Shown: one piece after another, positions 39,931 through 50,662 of the stretch | Layout: the number at the start of each line of letters is the position of its first letter | Position numbering within the stretch: the stretch's first letter is position 1 | Assembly (NCBI RefSeq): GCF_002591895.1 | Contig: NZ_NISX01000017.1 | Location: forward strand, 52,178-116,177 | Length of the DNA: 64,000 nucleotides | Direction of reading: 5' to 3' | Source of the DNA: Lacimicrobium alkaliphilum | Lineage (GTDB): Bacteria > Pseudomonadota > Gammaproteobacteria > Enterobacterales > Alteromonadaceae | The notes under the pieces: model-generated | Seen by the model: only the letters and a program-made list of their open reading frames with translations | Databases searched by the model: none | What the model was told of the DNA's origin: nothing | Translations under genes and position numbers: made by a program

Positions 39931-41139
39931 ATGCGCATCGAAGTCAGTTTTGCTGGCAGTGACGGCAATTTAAGCGGCCTGCTCGAGCAGCCACAAAGTC
40001 CCCCGCGCTGTTATACTCTGTTCGCCCACTGCTTTACCTGTACCAAAGACATTGCTGCGGCTTCACGTATTGCCAGAGCCCTGACCGGGCAGGGTATAGC
40101 GGTGTTGCGCTTTGACTTTACCGGCCTGGGTAACAGTGACGGCGATTTTGCCAATACCAACTTTTCCTCCAATATCGGTGATTTACTCAGGGCCTGTGAG
40201 TTTCTGCGCCAGAATTATCAGGCACCGCAGTTGCTGATCGGTCACAGCCTTGGTGGTGCGGCGATACTGGCAATGGCAGACAAGGTACCGGAGGTTAAAG
40301 CGCTGGCCACTATCGGTGCACCTTACAATGCCAGCCATGTGATTAAAAATTTTGGCGACGCCGTAGAACAGATTGAACAACAGGGTCAGGCCCGGGTCAG
40401 ACTGGGCCCCCGCCACTTCCAGATTCAGAAACAGTTTCTGGAGGATATCGACCAATACCAGGGCAAGCGCCTTACACAGCTGAACAAGGCGCTGTTGATT
40501 ATGCATGCACCTGGCGACACCCAGGTCAGTATTAATGAAGCGGAGAAGATTTATCAGGATGCCAGGCATCCGAAGAGCTTTATCAGCCTTGATGATGCCG
40601 ATCACCTGCTAAGCCGGAAAAGCGATGCCGATTACGCCGCCAATGTTATCTCAGCCTGGGCCGGTCGTTATATCAGCCCTGAAAAACCGCAGACCAAAGT
40701 TGCACAAGGTCAGGTTAAGGTGGCGGAGAAAAACCACAAATTCACCCAGCATGTCAGCAGTGACAGCCACTACTGGCTGGCCGACGAACCTGTGGCTATG
40801 GGTGGGGAGAATATGGGCCCCGATCCTTATGAACACCTGTTGGCCGCCTTAGGCGCCTGTACCGCCATGACGCTGAGAATGTATGCCACACATAAGAAGT
40901 TGCCACTGGAGCACGTTGAGGTAACGCTCAGCCACCAGCGCCAACATGGCAAGGACTGTGAGGATTGTGAAGGCGATAATCTGGAAGTAATTGAACGGCA
41001 AATCAGGCTCGAAGGAGAGCTGGATCAGGCACAGCGCCAGCGGTTGTTGGAGATTGCCAATAAATGCCCGGTACACAAAACCCTGCATAACCAGCTTACC
41101 GTTAAATCGGTACTGGTCGATATCAATCGAGCCGAATAA
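39931..41139 (+). CDS. Alpha/beta-hydrolase-OsmC fusion protein
   Basis: 402 residues. The N-terminal hydrolase domain (about 1-250) has the nucleophile Ser106 in IGHSLGGAA, with Asp196 (HAPGDTQ) and His225 (DADHLLS) completing the triad. The C-terminal OsmC/Ohr-like domain (about 265-400) has its two peroxidatic/resolving cysteines in LGACTAMT and NKCPVHKTL. OsmC proteins reduce organic hydroperoxides through the cysteine pair. The fusion is known in many proteobacteria, but a joint substrate has not been defined to my knowledge; a peroxidised ester cleaved and then reduced is one idea. AAGGAG precedes the ATG. Converges on the cupin gene 8 bp away. Confidence 0.88.
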   Translation: MRIEVSFAGSDGNLSGLLEQPQSPPRCYTLFAHCFTCTKDIAAASRIARALTGQGIAVLRFDFTGLGNSDGDFANTNFSSNIGDLLRACEFLRQNYQAPQLLIGHSLGGAAILAMADKVPEVKALATIGAPYNASHVIKNFGDAVEQIEQQGQARVRLGPRHFQIQKQFLEDIDQYQGKRLTQLNKALLIMHAPGDTQVSINEAEKIYQDARHPKSFISLDDADHLLSRKSDADYAANVISAWAGRYISPEKPQTKVAQGQVKVAEKNHKFTQHVSSDSHYWLADEPVAMGGENMGPDPYEHLLAALGACTAMTLRMYATHKKLPLEHVEVTLSHQRQHGKDCEDCEGDNLEVIERQIRLEGELDQAQRQRLLEIANKCPVHKTLHNQLTVKSVLVDINRAE

Positions 41140-41147
41140 TTGGCCTC

Positions 41148-42182
41148 TTAGCGTATTTGCTGAGCCAGCCACTGGTGCAACTGAGCGGCCATCTCCGGTG
41201 TCAGTTGCCCCAGCACTCCCCGGGCAGGTTCCGGAATGTGGGCGGCGGGATCTGCGCCCTCTTCAAACAGATAATAATCGAGAATGCTTTTCCAGGCCTG
41301 GCGCTGGGCCGGTGTCATATTTTTGGTTACCTGCATACCGTGCAACAAAAAGGTAAAAGGCATAGAACTGGAAACAAATGAGCCGCTCCACCAATAGTTA
41401 ATCAGAATATTGAAGGGCTCCAGCGATTGCACATGGTGCCACCAGGGTGAGGGTATATACACCGCATCGCCTGCTTCGAGTTCTACCGACAGACCATGTT
41501 GATAAGCCTCGGCATAGCGGGGAAAACGCTGCAGATCAGGCTCATGCAAATCCACCAGACTGACTGGCTGGCCGGCAGGTGTGTAATTAAGCGGGCCAAT
41601 ATACAGATTAGCTAACTGCTCCGGCGGAAAAAACGTGAAACGCCTGCGCCCCGTCGCTACCACAGCAATATTGTTGGCCTCATCAAAATGAGGAGACACC
41701 GTCAAACGATTACCTACCCAGACAAATGGCTTGGCCGTGTCACTGACAAGGGGATTAGGGATCTCATCCAGTAAGGCGGGAAACCCGGAGGTGACCGGTA
41801 CAGATTGAAAACAGCGCTGCTCCTGAGCCTGGCTGTCACCATTGATCATCTGCTCAATGCCCCTGGCAAGATCAATATCCTGTAGCTGAAAGTTCATGCC
41901 ATCAAGGCTCTGGTTGTAGCCAATCCGGCCCTTTATATCAGCCGGCGCAATCACCATCCTGTGCATGATTTTGGCCGCCCGGTGTTGCAGATAACCGGCC
42001 GCATCCCCGGCGCTCTGTCTGGCTGCCTTAACGATATCCCAGTCCCGGGCAAAGCCTTTAAATACCGCAGGCTCAAACTTCGGCACCACATCGGTGCTAA
42101 AACGCTGTGGGGTCATGCTCTGGTAAATAACAGGCTGAGGCAGGGTTTCAAGAGGGTAATCAGTCTGTTTATTACAGCGCAT
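41148..42182 (-). CDS. JmjC/cupin-like Fe(II)-oxygenase domain protein
   Basis: 344 residues of the cupin_8 group related to FIH-like hydroxylases. Metal ligands are visible: His165 and Asp167 in SPHFDEANN, then a histidine in SPWWHHVQSL (249/250). A basic/aromatic strand, RRRFTFFPPEQ, follows the first pair, as expected for the 2-oxoglutarate side. The target (protein, tRNA or small molecule) cannot be told. The gene is alone on the minus strand. Confidence 0.82.
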   Translation of the reverse strand: MRCNKQTDYPLETLPQPVIYQSMTPQRFSTDVVPKFEPAVFKGFARDWDIVKAARQSAGDAAGYLQHRAAKIMHRMVIAPADIKGRIGYNQSLDGMNFQLQDIDLARGIEQMINGDSQAQEQRCFQSVPVTSGFPALLDEIPNPLVSDTAKPFVWVGNRLTVSPHFDEANNIAVVATGRRRFTFFPPEQLANLYIGPLNYTPAGQPVSLVDLHEPDLQRFPRYAEAYQHGLSVELEAGDAVYIPSPWWHHVQSLEPFNILINYWWSGSFVSSSMPFTFLLHGMQVTKNMTPAQRQAWKSILDYYLFEEGADPAAHIPEPARGVLGQLTPEMAAQLHQWLAQQIR

Positions 42183-42283
42183 AGTATTTGATCTTAATTC
42201 GGCCAGGGCGCTATCTTAGCAAAGATATACGGGGTTAAAACAGGCTGATACGGTGGCCAGCGGCTATTAATACCTATTATCTG

Positions 42284-45200
42284 CTACGACAAACTAAAAG
42301 GATTATCCTGAATCAGTAAATCCTGTATTGCTTCCGATGATACCGGGTGGCTGAACAAATACCCCTGTACCTGATCACAACCCATTTTCTTTAGAATACT
42401 AACTTGCCTGATATCATCAACGCCTTCGGCAACGACTTTAAGTCCCATATTGTGAGCCATAGTGATAATGGTCGAAACAATGATCATGTCATAATCATGC
42501 TGTGACATCTTGATAATAAATGAACGGTCAATTTTCAGACTATCTATAGGCAGGCGGGCAATATAACTGAGGGACGAATAGCCGGTACCAAAATCGTCAA
42601 TCGCCACTTCTAATCCTAGTGCTCTGATCGCAGAGAGCTTACTTAGGCTGTCTTCGACATCTCCCAGCAGCATACTCTCAGTCAGCTCCAGATCCAGCAA
42701 CATCTCAGCCCCCAGGGCGCTGACCACTTGACTGGTTCTGGCAACAAAATCGCTTTGCTTTAACTGAAACGCAGATACATTGACCGCAACCCGCGGCACA
42801 CTGACACCTTGTTGCTGCCAACTGAGAATATCTCTCACGGCCTGTTCCATAACCCATACGCCAACATCAAGAATCAGCCCTGTTTGTTCCAGCAGAGGAA
42901 TGAAATGAACCGGTGGCACCAACCCCAGGGTTGGGCTTTTCCAACGGATCAAGGCTTCCAGACCACTAATCTGCCCCGTTTTCAGGTCCACTTTAGGCTG
43001 GTAATACAGCACATACTCCTTATTATCCAGAGCCTGGCGTAACATATTCTCCAGTTCCAGCGACTTGGTGACGCTGTCTGACATTTTCCGGTCAAAGAAT
43101 ACGAACTCCGTTCCTTTTGACTTGGCCCCTTTTACCGCCAACTCAGCGTTAAGAAACAATGAATCGGCATCTTTCCCATCTTCAGGAAACAGCGCTATAC
43201 CGGCCTTGGCAGATATGCGTAATTGATCTCCATTCAGTTTAAACGGTTCGTCTACACACGCTCTGAGCAAGCTTTCCAGCCTTCTGGCAACATCATCTGC
43301 GTGCCTGAAATCAGGAAGCAACAAGGCAAACTGATCGGCGCCGACTCTTGCCAGGTGAGCGGAGTCCTTCACATGAGATCTCAGTCTTTGTGTCAGTTGC
43401 CGGATCAGGCTATCGCCTGCCTGACGGCCGAAGGTATCATTGACCGTCTTAAAACGGTTGAGGTCCATGATCACCAAAGCCAGACGCTCCGATTCATGTT
43501 GCGAAATCTGGATAAACTGACTCAGGCGATCATGAAACAGTGTCCGGTTTGACAACCCGGTTAATGCGTCATAGTAAGCAAGATAGTTAGCCTGTTCGGC
43601 CTTTTTGATATATTCCAGCGCAAACGAAATGTCATTCGCCAACTCCTGCAACAGTTTCATTTCGGTGGCGTCAAAGAATTCTTTTTCTTTTGCAAACAAG
43701 ACCAGTACACCAACAACCTTGTCTTCCGTCTGGATTGGCAGAGAAACAAGCGAATTATAGCCGCACTCAAGGGCGGCCTGACTAAATGAACCGACCGCTT
43801 TTGCCTGACTGATATCATTACAATACATTGACTCGATCCGGGATATAGATTGCCCGACAATTCCGGTCTCGGCGTCATCCTCACTCAGACCATGAAACTT
43901 GTCCGCAACATTGCTCATTTCAGACTCACCGGACTGACAGGCGACCTGTACAATCGTATTGGTTTTCGGATTCCGTGTACCAAGCCACGCCATAGCAAAT
44001 TTCCCATGGGTGACCACGATCTGGCACACTTCATCAAAAAGGGACTGGCGTTCATGAATCCTGACAATGGCGGCGTTAATCTGGCTGAGCACCGAATAAA
44101 TCCGGGTCAGACGGGCAATTTTTTCTTCGTCTGTCTTACGCTTGGTGACATCTTTGGCAATTCCGGCAAAGCGATAAACCTGACCTTGTGCATCATATAC
44201 AGGAAAACCGCGATCATGGAGCCACCGAACAGAACCATCGGGCCTGAGGATACGGTATTCCACATCATATTGCGTATCTTCATTTAACACTGAAGGTATC
44301 AGCTCGCGATCCTCCGGATGAACAGCAGCCAGCCAATACTCAGTTCGCCTGTTACCCGGTTTACTGGTAAGCCCCCAGACATCTTCAAACGCCGGGCTGA
44401 TGTATATATCTTCGCCCGTCTCCACACAGACCAACCAAAACACATCATTGATATTTTCAGCAAGCTGCCTGAATCGCTCTTCCTGCTCTAATAAACTGGC
44501 GTATAAACTGCCATTTTCGTATATCCGGCCCGTCTGCGCTGCGAGAATGGTCAGTAACCTTTCGTCTTCCTGGTTGAATTTCTCAGCGCCTAATCTGTCG
44601 CTCAGACAAATCCAACCATATAGTTTGGATAAAGACATAATAGGAACCGCAAGCACAGAGTTCACCTCAGGATGGCCTGAAGGAAGGCCAAGGTCAGGCT
44701 TTCGTTGTTTCAGGTTAGTCCGGCTCACAGTTTTCTGATTTTTCATCTTGCCGGGTATGTCACCATGCCACAGATCATTGACCTGCAGACCAGTGGAAAT
44801 ATCCTTATCAAAACCGCTGGACGCTGTATATATCAGACTATGATCGCGCTTTTCTTTAACCGCCAGTACCGAATGTTTTGCCCCTATCAGTTTGCGGGAA
44901 ATATGACACAAACTGTCCATTAAACGCTTGGGATCACGTTCAGAAGCCAGTTGTAAGTTGATCTCAATCAGGGTGGCATAGCGTTCATTTGTTGTGCCTA
45001 AATCGTCAGCCAGATACTTGAGTTTATTGGTGAGTAATTTCAGATGCTGTTCATCCAACTGAGCTTTCTCCGGCATTGGAGACATCTCGGTCACTTCCTT
45101 CAGAACTCGTTCCACCGTATCCAAAACAATTTCCGGGTCACAGGGCTTGGTCAGCACATCCGAAACCCCACAGCTTCTGGCCAGAGATTTGGCTTCGTGT

Positions 45201-45460
45201 TCATGATAGCTGGCGGTATAGAAGATCACCCGGGTTTGTTCGATATCAGGCTCGGCACGAACCCGCTGGACAAATTCGAATCCATCCATTGTCGGCATCA
45301 GGACATCGGCAACAACCAGATCAGGATGAGTTTCGCGAACTTTTTCAAGGGCTTCCTTGCCGTCGGCGGCTTCCAGTACCCGGTACCCACGGTAGCCAAA
45401 CAGCGTTGTTAAAAACTCCCGGCTTACAGCATGATCATCCACTACCAATATGGTTGTCAT
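42284..45460 (-). CDS. Response regulator with GAF, PAS, GGDEF and EAL domains
   Basis: About 1058 residues. Order: receiver (3-120, phospho-Asp52 in VVADVLMPTMDG), GAF (about 165-325), PAS (about 335-450), GAF (about 460-610), GGDEF (about 625-785) and EAL (about 800-1045). The GGDEF active-site motif is changed to GADQF, so cyclase activity is doubtful. The EAL side is intact: EALIRW, VNVSAFQ, ELTES, DDFGTGYSS, KIDRSF, AEGVD and QGYLFS. The protein is therefore expected to hydrolyse cyclic di-GMP under control of phosphorylation and ligand inputs. The ATG at 45460 overlaps the previous stop codon (ATGA); a start 9 codons upstream lies inside that gene. Last of three genes. Confidence 0.9.
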   Translation of the reverse strand: MTTILVVDDHAVSREFLTTLFGYRGYRVLEAADGKEALEKVRETHPDLVVADVLMPTMDGFEFVQRVRAEPDIEQTRVIFYTASYHEHEAKSLARSCGVSDVLTKPCDPEIVLDTVERVLKEVTEMSPMPEKAQLDEQHLKLLTNKLKYLADDLGTTNERYATLIEINLQLASERDPKRLMDSLCHISRKLIGAKHSVLAVKEKRDHSLIYTASSGFDKDISTGLQVNDLWHGDIPGKMKNQKTVSRTNLKQRKPDLGLPSGHPEVNSVLAVPIMSLSKLYGWICLSDRLGAEKFNQEDERLLTILAAQTGRIYENGSLYASLLEQEERFRQLAENINDVFWLVCVETGEDIYISPAFEDVWGLTSKPGNRRTEYWLAAVHPEDRELIPSVLNEDTQYDVEYRILRPDGSVRWLHDRGFPVYDAQGQVYRFAGIAKDVTKRKTDEEKIARLTRIYSVLSQINAAIVRIHERQSLFDEVCQIVVTHGKFAMAWLGTRNPKTNTIVQVACQSGESEMSNVADKFHGLSEDDAETGIVGQSISRIESMYCNDISQAKAVGSFSQAALECGYNSLVSLPIQTEDKVVGVLVLFAKEKEFFDATEMKLLQELANDISFALEYIKKAEQANYLAYYDALTGLSNRTLFHDRLSQFIQISQHESERLALVIMDLNRFKTVNDTFGRQAGDSLIRQLTQRLRSHVKDSAHLARVGADQFALLLPDFRHADDVARRLESLLRACVDEPFKLNGDQLRISAKAGIALFPEDGKDADSLFLNAELAVKGAKSKGTEFVFFDRKMSDSVTKSLELENMLRQALDNKEYVLYYQPKVDLKTGQISGLEALIRWKSPTLGLVPPVHFIPLLEQTGLILDVGVWVMEQAVRDILSWQQQGVSVPRVAVNVSAFQLKQSDFVARTSQVVSALGAEMLLDLELTESMLLGDVEDSLSKLSAIRALGLEVAIDDFGTGYSSLSYIARLPIDSLKIDRSFIIKMSQHDYDMIIVSTIITMAHNMGLKVVAEGVDDIRQVSILKKMGCDQVQGYLFSHPVSSEAIQDLLIQDNPFSLS

Positions 45461-46263
45461 TGCCGTGGTCCGTTTCGATTCATGCATTGTTCTACTTCCC
45501 GTAGTAATTGCTGTGGTTCCATCGGCCGAAAAAGAAATTTGTCTGCACCCAGAGCCAAACCTTTCGCGCGCTCTGTTTCACAAATGGCCGTGGAGGTCAA
45601 AAAGATAAAAGGTACGTCCTGAAGTGCAGGCTCCGCCTTAACCACACGAATAAAATCATAACCATTGCCGTCATCCATACAGACATCCGACAAAATCAGA
45701 TCTGGCACACCGTCCCGCAGAATCATCCGCGCTTTTTTCATCCCCTGCGCTCTGAGTACCCGATAACCGTAGTGTTCGAGCAAACTGGTAGCCAATTCCA
45801 GATTAACAGGCTGATCGTCAACGACCAACACCGTTTTTTTGTTCTGTTCCACTGATGCCGGAGCGACAAAGGATGACTCCTGGTTCCTTACCTTCGCCGA
45901 TGGCAGGAACGTGCGAATCTGCTCAACAAAATCTTCGGGCTCGATAGGCTTGGTAATGTAACCATCAAATCCAGCTCGCTTAATCTTTTGACTATCCGCC
46001 TCCATAGCAAATGCCGTCACCGCTATTACCGGAATATGGGCAAGACGGGTATCGTCTTTTAAATGCCGGATCACCTGGTACCCATCCATCTCCGGCATCT
46101 GAATATCACACAGAATAAGATCAGGGTTAACTCGCGAGGCGGTTTCCAGCCCCTTGTGACCGTCAGTCGCGGTTTCAACCCTGAAATCAAAGGCTTCTAA
46201 TATGTAGACCATCAATGCCAGATTGTCCGGATTGTCTTCGATGGTCAGTATCGTCGCGCTCAT
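45457..46263 (-). CDS. Tandem receiver-domain response regulator
   Basis: 268 residues made of two receiver domains and no output domain: REC1 at 3-120 (phospho-Asp53 in [11 protein letters not shown]) and REC2 at about 143-262 (Asp193 in [11 protein letters not shown]), joined by a 20-residue linker. It probably acts as a phosphate-accepting intermediate or sink between the upstream kinase and the downstream REC-GGDEF-EAL protein. Overlaps both neighbours by 4 bases. Confidence 0.92.
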   Translation of the reverse strand: MSATILTIEDNPDNLALMVYILEAFDFRVETATDGHKGLETASRVNPDLILCDIQMPEMDGYQVIRHLKDDTRLAHIPVIAVTAFAMEADSQKIKRAGFDGYITKPIEPEDFVEQIRTFLPSAKVRNQESSFVAPASVEQNKKTVLVVDDQPVNLELATSLLEHYGYRVLRAQGMKKARMILRDGVPDLILSDVCMDDGNGYDFIRVVKAEPALQDVPFIFLTSTAICETERAKGLALGADKFLFRPMEPQQLLREVEQCMNRNGPRQ

Positions 46264-48110
46264 TTTAAGCTCTCCCTGAGTCGTAGAGAAAACTCACTAC
46301 CCTGGCCATACTCACTTTTACAGACGATCTCTGCATCCATAAGGTTGGCCAGTCGTTGACTCAAATGTAACCCCAGCCCTGTACCCTCCTGGGGTGTCGT
46401 GGAATTGGAGTCCACTCTGCAAAAGGCGGTAAATAATCTGGATTGATCTTCCTTGCGAATCCCACCACCGGTATCACTAACCGTAATGCTGACAACATTT
46501 TTATTATTCGATTTACTGCGCTTACAGCCAATTCTGACATGCCCTTTGTCGGTAAACTTTATTGCGTTATTAATCAGGTTGAGAACGATCTGACTTAATG
46601 CCCTTTTGTCAGCCTCTACCATCATTTTCTTCGCGGGCAAGTTGCACTCCAGCGACAAACCTTTGTCTTCAGCGGACTGACGTAACGTGCCTGAGACTTC
46701 CTGTATTATTTCGCGACAATCGAGCCGCTCAAGATTCAGCTCTATTTTCCCGGCACCAATTTTGGCCAGATCGAGCAAATCATTAATCAGCGACAACAGA
46801 TGCCTCGCGCTGCCGCGTATAGTGCGTAGTTGTTTGTCCTGATCAGTAGTAAGAGGACCAGGTAATTTCATTAAAAGCGTTCCGGTGAACCCGATAATGG
46901 CATTGAGGGGCGTGCGTAACTCATGGCTCATGGTAGCCAGAAAGTTGTCCTTCGCACTGTTCGCTTTTTCCAGCTCCAGGTTCTTATTCTGTAACTCACG
47001 CTCTACCCGTTTACGTTCAGAGATATCCCGTATTGCGCTGGACACCAACAACCCACCCTCTGTATCCAGAGGGCTAAGACTGATTTCAATAGGAAACTCG
47101 GTACCGTCTTTGCGCTGCCCGTATAACTCAAGGCCCACACCCATTGGACGTACCCTGGGCTCAGTGAAAAACGAATCCCGGTGTTTAGGATGTTTATCGT
47201 GAAAACGGGCAGGCAAGAGCATTTCTACCTTCTGGCCTAACAGCTCTTCCCGTGAATAACCGAAAAGTTTTTGAGATTGCGAGTTAACCAGAACGATGCT
47301 GCCATCCCGGCTGACAATAATCATTGCATCAGGGGCCGATTCCAGTAGCTCGCGAAATTTATTCTCAGCTTTCTTACGCTCTGTGATATCCCGGATTGCG
47401 CTCATCACCATCGTACCCTCTTCCGTTTCGATAGGGCTGAGGCTGATTTCCACGGGAAATTCACTATTGTCTCTGCGCAGCCCATATAACTCCAGGCTGG
47501 CCCCCATTGAACGGGTTCTGGGTTGAGAAAAGTATTTGGAGCGGTGCCCAACATGAGGGCCGACAAAACGCTGAGGCATCAACACTTCGATGGGTTTACC
47601 CAACAATTGCTTGCGTGACCAGCCAAACATGCTTTCTGCCTGAGAATTTGACATGACGACCCTGCCTGTCACATTGACCATGACAATGGCATCGGGCATC
47701 GATTCCAGCAAATTCAGGTATCTGGCTGCCAGCAATTTCGCATCACGTTCAATCTTCTGATGAGTGACATCCTTTTGGTTGGAAACAAAGTATTTTACCT
47801 TACCCCCGTTATCCTTAACTGCACGGATAGAAATACTGAGGTATATCAAAGAGCCGTCTTTGCGCTGGCGGAGTGACTCGTAGGTGGCCACATCAGACCC
47901 CTGCGCCTTGCTTTGAATATCGCGTTCTTCTTCGACGCGGTCCTGAGGAATAATCAGCTCGTAAACCGACTTACCAATGGCCTCTTGCTGAGTATAACCA
48001 AACGTGGCTTCCGCCCCCCCACTCCATAGCCGCACCTTTCCATCCGGACAGGTGGCAATAAGCGCATCCGGCGTTTCATCTACCAATAATTTGTATAAGT
48101 CAACCGTCAT
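46260..48110 (-). CDS. Triple-PAS sensor histidine kinase
   Basis: 616 residues, no membrane segment, so cytosolic. PAS1 lies at about 8-125. PAS2 (131-245) and PAS3 (253-367) are close copies of each other, each ending in a SAIRDI(T/S)ERK coupling motif. HisKA has His396 in [14 protein letters not shown]. HATPase_c has the N-box [23 protein letters not shown] and GTGLGL. The input cannot be told, but PAS domains suggest redox, oxygen or a small ligand. First gene of the kinase-regulator-effector operon; AAAGGA lies upstream of the ATG. Confidence 0.93.
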   Translation of the reverse strand: MTVDLYKLLVDETPDALIATCPDGKVRLWSGGAEATFGYTQQEAIGKSVYELIIPQDRVEEERDIQSKAQGSDVATYESLRQRKDGSLIYLSISIRAVKDNGGKVKYFVSNQKDVTHQKIERDAKLLAARYLNLLESMPDAIVMVNVTGRVVMSNSQAESMFGWSRKQLLGKPIEVLMPQRFVGPHVGHRSKYFSQPRTRSMGASLELYGLRRDNSEFPVEISLSPIETEEGTMVMSAIRDITERKKAENKFRELLESAPDAMIIVSRDGSIVLVNSQSQKLFGYSREELLGQKVEMLLPARFHDKHPKHRDSFFTEPRVRPMGVGLELYGQRKDGTEFPIEISLSPLDTEGGLLVSSAIRDISERKRVERELQNKNLELEKANSAKDNFLATMSHELRTPLNAIIGFTGTLLMKLPGPLTTDQDKQLRTIRGSARHLLSLINDLLDLAKIGAGKIELNLERLDCREIIQEVSGTLRQSAEDKGLSLECNLPAKKMMVEADKRALSQIVLNLINNAIKFTDKGHVRIGCKRSKSNNKNVVSITVSDTGGGIRKEDQSRLFTAFCRVDSNSTTPQEGTGLGLHLSQRLANLMDAEIVCKSEYGQGSEFSLRLRESLK

Positions 48111-48562
48111 AACGATAATCCTTTCTCTGACTTATCATGGTGGCAGACTGACAGGCCTGCAAGACTAAGTTTCATATCGAAATCAACTTCATCATACACG
48201 CCATCATCGTAAAAACACTTAGCAGCCTTATGGATGACCAATAGATACGCGTATCCTACTGAGTAAAGATGACAGAAATCGTTAACGCCAACCTTATCTT
48301 TATGGTTAACAATTTGTAGCAGAACGATAGTGATAGAGCCCGCTTTGCCGCTTAATATTAATTTCAGTGAATACTCCTTCCACTGTTATCAGGCTGTCGG
48401 AAAAAAAACTGAATTTAATCGGCCCGCACTTTATCAGAGCTAAATATACGTATAGCTGTATCTAAACATCATTGTAAGTAACACAGGACACTATTGGTTA
48501 TTTTTCCTTATACATACGTCACTGAGTAAGTCACATCAGCTACTTCGCGAAAAATCCTGTAC
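48111..48562. other. Intergenic region upstream of the kinase operon
   Basis: 452 bases between two minus-strand genes, AT-rich. It must contain the 3' end of nothing visible and the promoter of the kinase operon. I see no clear terminator, promoter pair, RNA gene or repeat. Confidence 0.4.
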
Positions 48563-50470
48563 TTATAACGGCCAGATCCATAACAACATGGGAATACTGA
48601 CGATCACCACTAACGCTTCCAGTGGCAATCCCATACGCCAGTAGTCACCAAACCGGAAACCGCCCGGACCGAGGATCATGGTGTTGTTCTGATGACCAAT
48701 CGGAGTCAGAAAAGCGCAGGATGCTCCAATGGCCACTGCCATCAAAAAGGAATCGGCACTGACTCCCAGTGCTGATGCAGTGCCCAGAGCAATCGGACAC
48801 ATCATGGCGGCAGTGGCTGCATTATTCATCAAATCAGACAAAAACATGGTCACCACCATAATCAGAATCAGACCCACCACGGCATCACCCAGTGCAACCG
48901 AGTTGAGCAGAAATGCCGCTATCAAACCCGCTGCACCGGTGCTTTCCATCGCTTCGGCTACGGGGATCAATGCCGCCAGCAATACAATCACCGGCCAGTC
49001 AACATATTGATAGACTGCCCTTGGTGGAACAGTGCGCAACGCCATTGATACTAATACACCAAGAGTAAACGTGACCGCTGCAGGTAACAGACCGAACGCT
49101 GCCGCTCCCACGGCAAACAGCATAATCAGGCTCGCCTGCCAGGCCTTTTTAGTATCCGGAATACTCAGTTCCCGCTCAGCCAGTGGCACGCAGCTGTTGT
49201 CGGCACCAAACTCGCCAATTGCTTCTTTGCTACCCTGCATCAACAGCATATCTCCTGATTTCAGCGCAGTCTGACGCAGGCGTTTAATTGAGCGGTGGCC
49301 CTGGCGTGACAGTGCCAGCAGATTCAGCCCGTAGCGGGTGCGTAATAATAACTCTGAAGCGGAGCGGCCACTTAATGGAGAACCGGGCAAAACTACCAAT
49401 TCGCTGAGTACTATTTCACTGTCCTGAGTGCTGTCTTCGTCTTCGCGGGAATCGGGATCCAACCCGTCGTCATGCTCAATATTCCTGCTGGCCTTTGCTT
49501 TTTCGTCCGCGGCGTGTTCACGCTTCTCACTACCCTCGCCGTGTTCGCTCTCGCTATGTTGCTCTTCTTCTGAACGAGTATCTTTAGCTTCTTCAAGTTT
49601 CAGCCCCAGACCAGATAACACATTCGACAATGCCTCTGTTTCGGCTTCGATCACCAGAATATCTTTGGCTCTGACCGTACGGTAAGGGTTGGGCGCCGTC
49701 ATCCGCATCTCATGGCGCACCAACGCCAGAACCTGCGCATCATCACCATCCAGCACCTTCTGAACGTCACGCAAGCTCATCCCTTCGGCTTTACTACCTT
49801 GCTCTACGCGAGTTTCGGTAACATAAGCGCCCGACTCAAAGCCCTCCACACCACTTTGTTTGCGCCCGGGCACCAAGCGCCAGCCCAGCAATACAACGAA
49901 TATCACTCCGGCCACAGCAACGGCCAATCCTACCGGAGTAAAATCAAACATGGAGAAGCTCTCCAGTCCGGCCTGTTGTCGAAAGCCCGCTACAATAAGG
50001 TTCGGCGGCGTACCAATCAGCGTTGTCATACCACCTAAAATAGTGCCAAAGGCAAGGGGCATCAGGATCTGACCGGGAGGTAATTCCAACCTGCGCGCCA
50101 TCTGCACGGCAACTGGCATTAGCAATGCCATGGCACCCACATTATTCATAATCCCCGACAGTAATGCGGCAACGCCAACCAGTGCTGCCAGACTCAGCGT
50201 AATACCCGCTTTGGCCGGCAACACTTTGCGGGTCAGTGCATCCACGGCACCGGATGTCTGCAATCCACGACTGAGAATCAATACACAGGCCACCGTAATC
50301 ACTGCAGGATGAGCAAAGCCGGTAAAGGCTTGCTCCTGTGAAACCAACCCGGTTATTACACAAGCCAGCAACGCACCCAGGGCCACCATGTCGTGACGCC
50401 ACTTGCCCCACAGAAACATCACCACCGTTCCCAGTAAAATACCTAATACTGTTAACTGATCTTGTGTCAT
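48563..50470 (-). CDS. SLC13/DASS-family permease with two TrkA-C domains
   Basis: 635 residues. Membrane helices occupy both ends (about 1-205 and 455-635), with the pore signatures GIMNNVGAMALLMPVAV and DLMNNAATAAMMCPIAL. The cytoplasmic middle contains two TrkA-C (RCK-C) ligand-binding domains (about 225-300 and 365-440). These are separated by a highly acidic, low-complexity linker (about 303-360, Glu/Asp/Ser-rich) that is unusual for the family. Such proteins (YfbS-like) are probable sodium-coupled anion carriers, for example of sulfate. The start MTQDQLTVLGILLG leads straight into TM1. Single gene. Confidence 0.85.
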   Translation of the reverse strand: MTQDQLTVLGILLGTVVMFLWGKWRHDMVALGALLACVITGLVSQEQAFTGFAHPAVITVACVLILSRGLQTSGAVDALTRKVLPAKAGITLSLAALVGVAALLSGIMNNVGAMALLMPVAVQMARRLELPPGQILMPLAFGTILGGMTTLIGTPPNLIVAGFRQQAGLESFSMFDFTPVGLAVAVAGVIFVVLLGWRLVPGRKQSGVEGFESGAYVTETRVEQGSKAEGMSLRDVQKVLDGDDAQVLALVRHEMRMTAPNPYRTVRAKDILVIEAETEALSNVLSGLGLKLEEAKDTRSEEEQHSESEHGEGSEKREHAADEKAKASRNIEHDDGLDPDSREDEDSTQDSEIVLSELVVLPGSPLSGRSASELLLRTRYGLNLLALSRQGHRSIKRLRQTALKSGDMLLMQGSKEAIGEFGADNSCVPLAERELSIPDTKKAWQASLIMLFAVGAAAFGLLPAAVTFTLGVLVSMALRTVPPRAVYQYVDWPVIVLLAALIPVAEAMESTGAAGLIAAFLLNSVALGDAVVGLILIMVVTMFLSDLMNNAATAAMMCPIALGTASALGVSADSFLMAVAIGASCAFLTPIGHQNNTMILGPGGFRFGDYWRMGLPLEALVVIVSIPMLLWIWPL

Positions 50471-50662
50471 ATTTTTCTTATACCTGCATAGACAGCGACG
50501 TTAAGCTCAGGCTATCAGTAAACGTACTAATTGGAAATCTGGCGCAACCTGTACTTTAGCTATGCCCAGAATTGCTTTTTTAGCTGTTCTGTAACCATAA
50601 TGGGCGTATAACTTGTTGAAAGGAAAGGGCTTAGACAGCCATCAGATGAAGGGTAAACAAAC

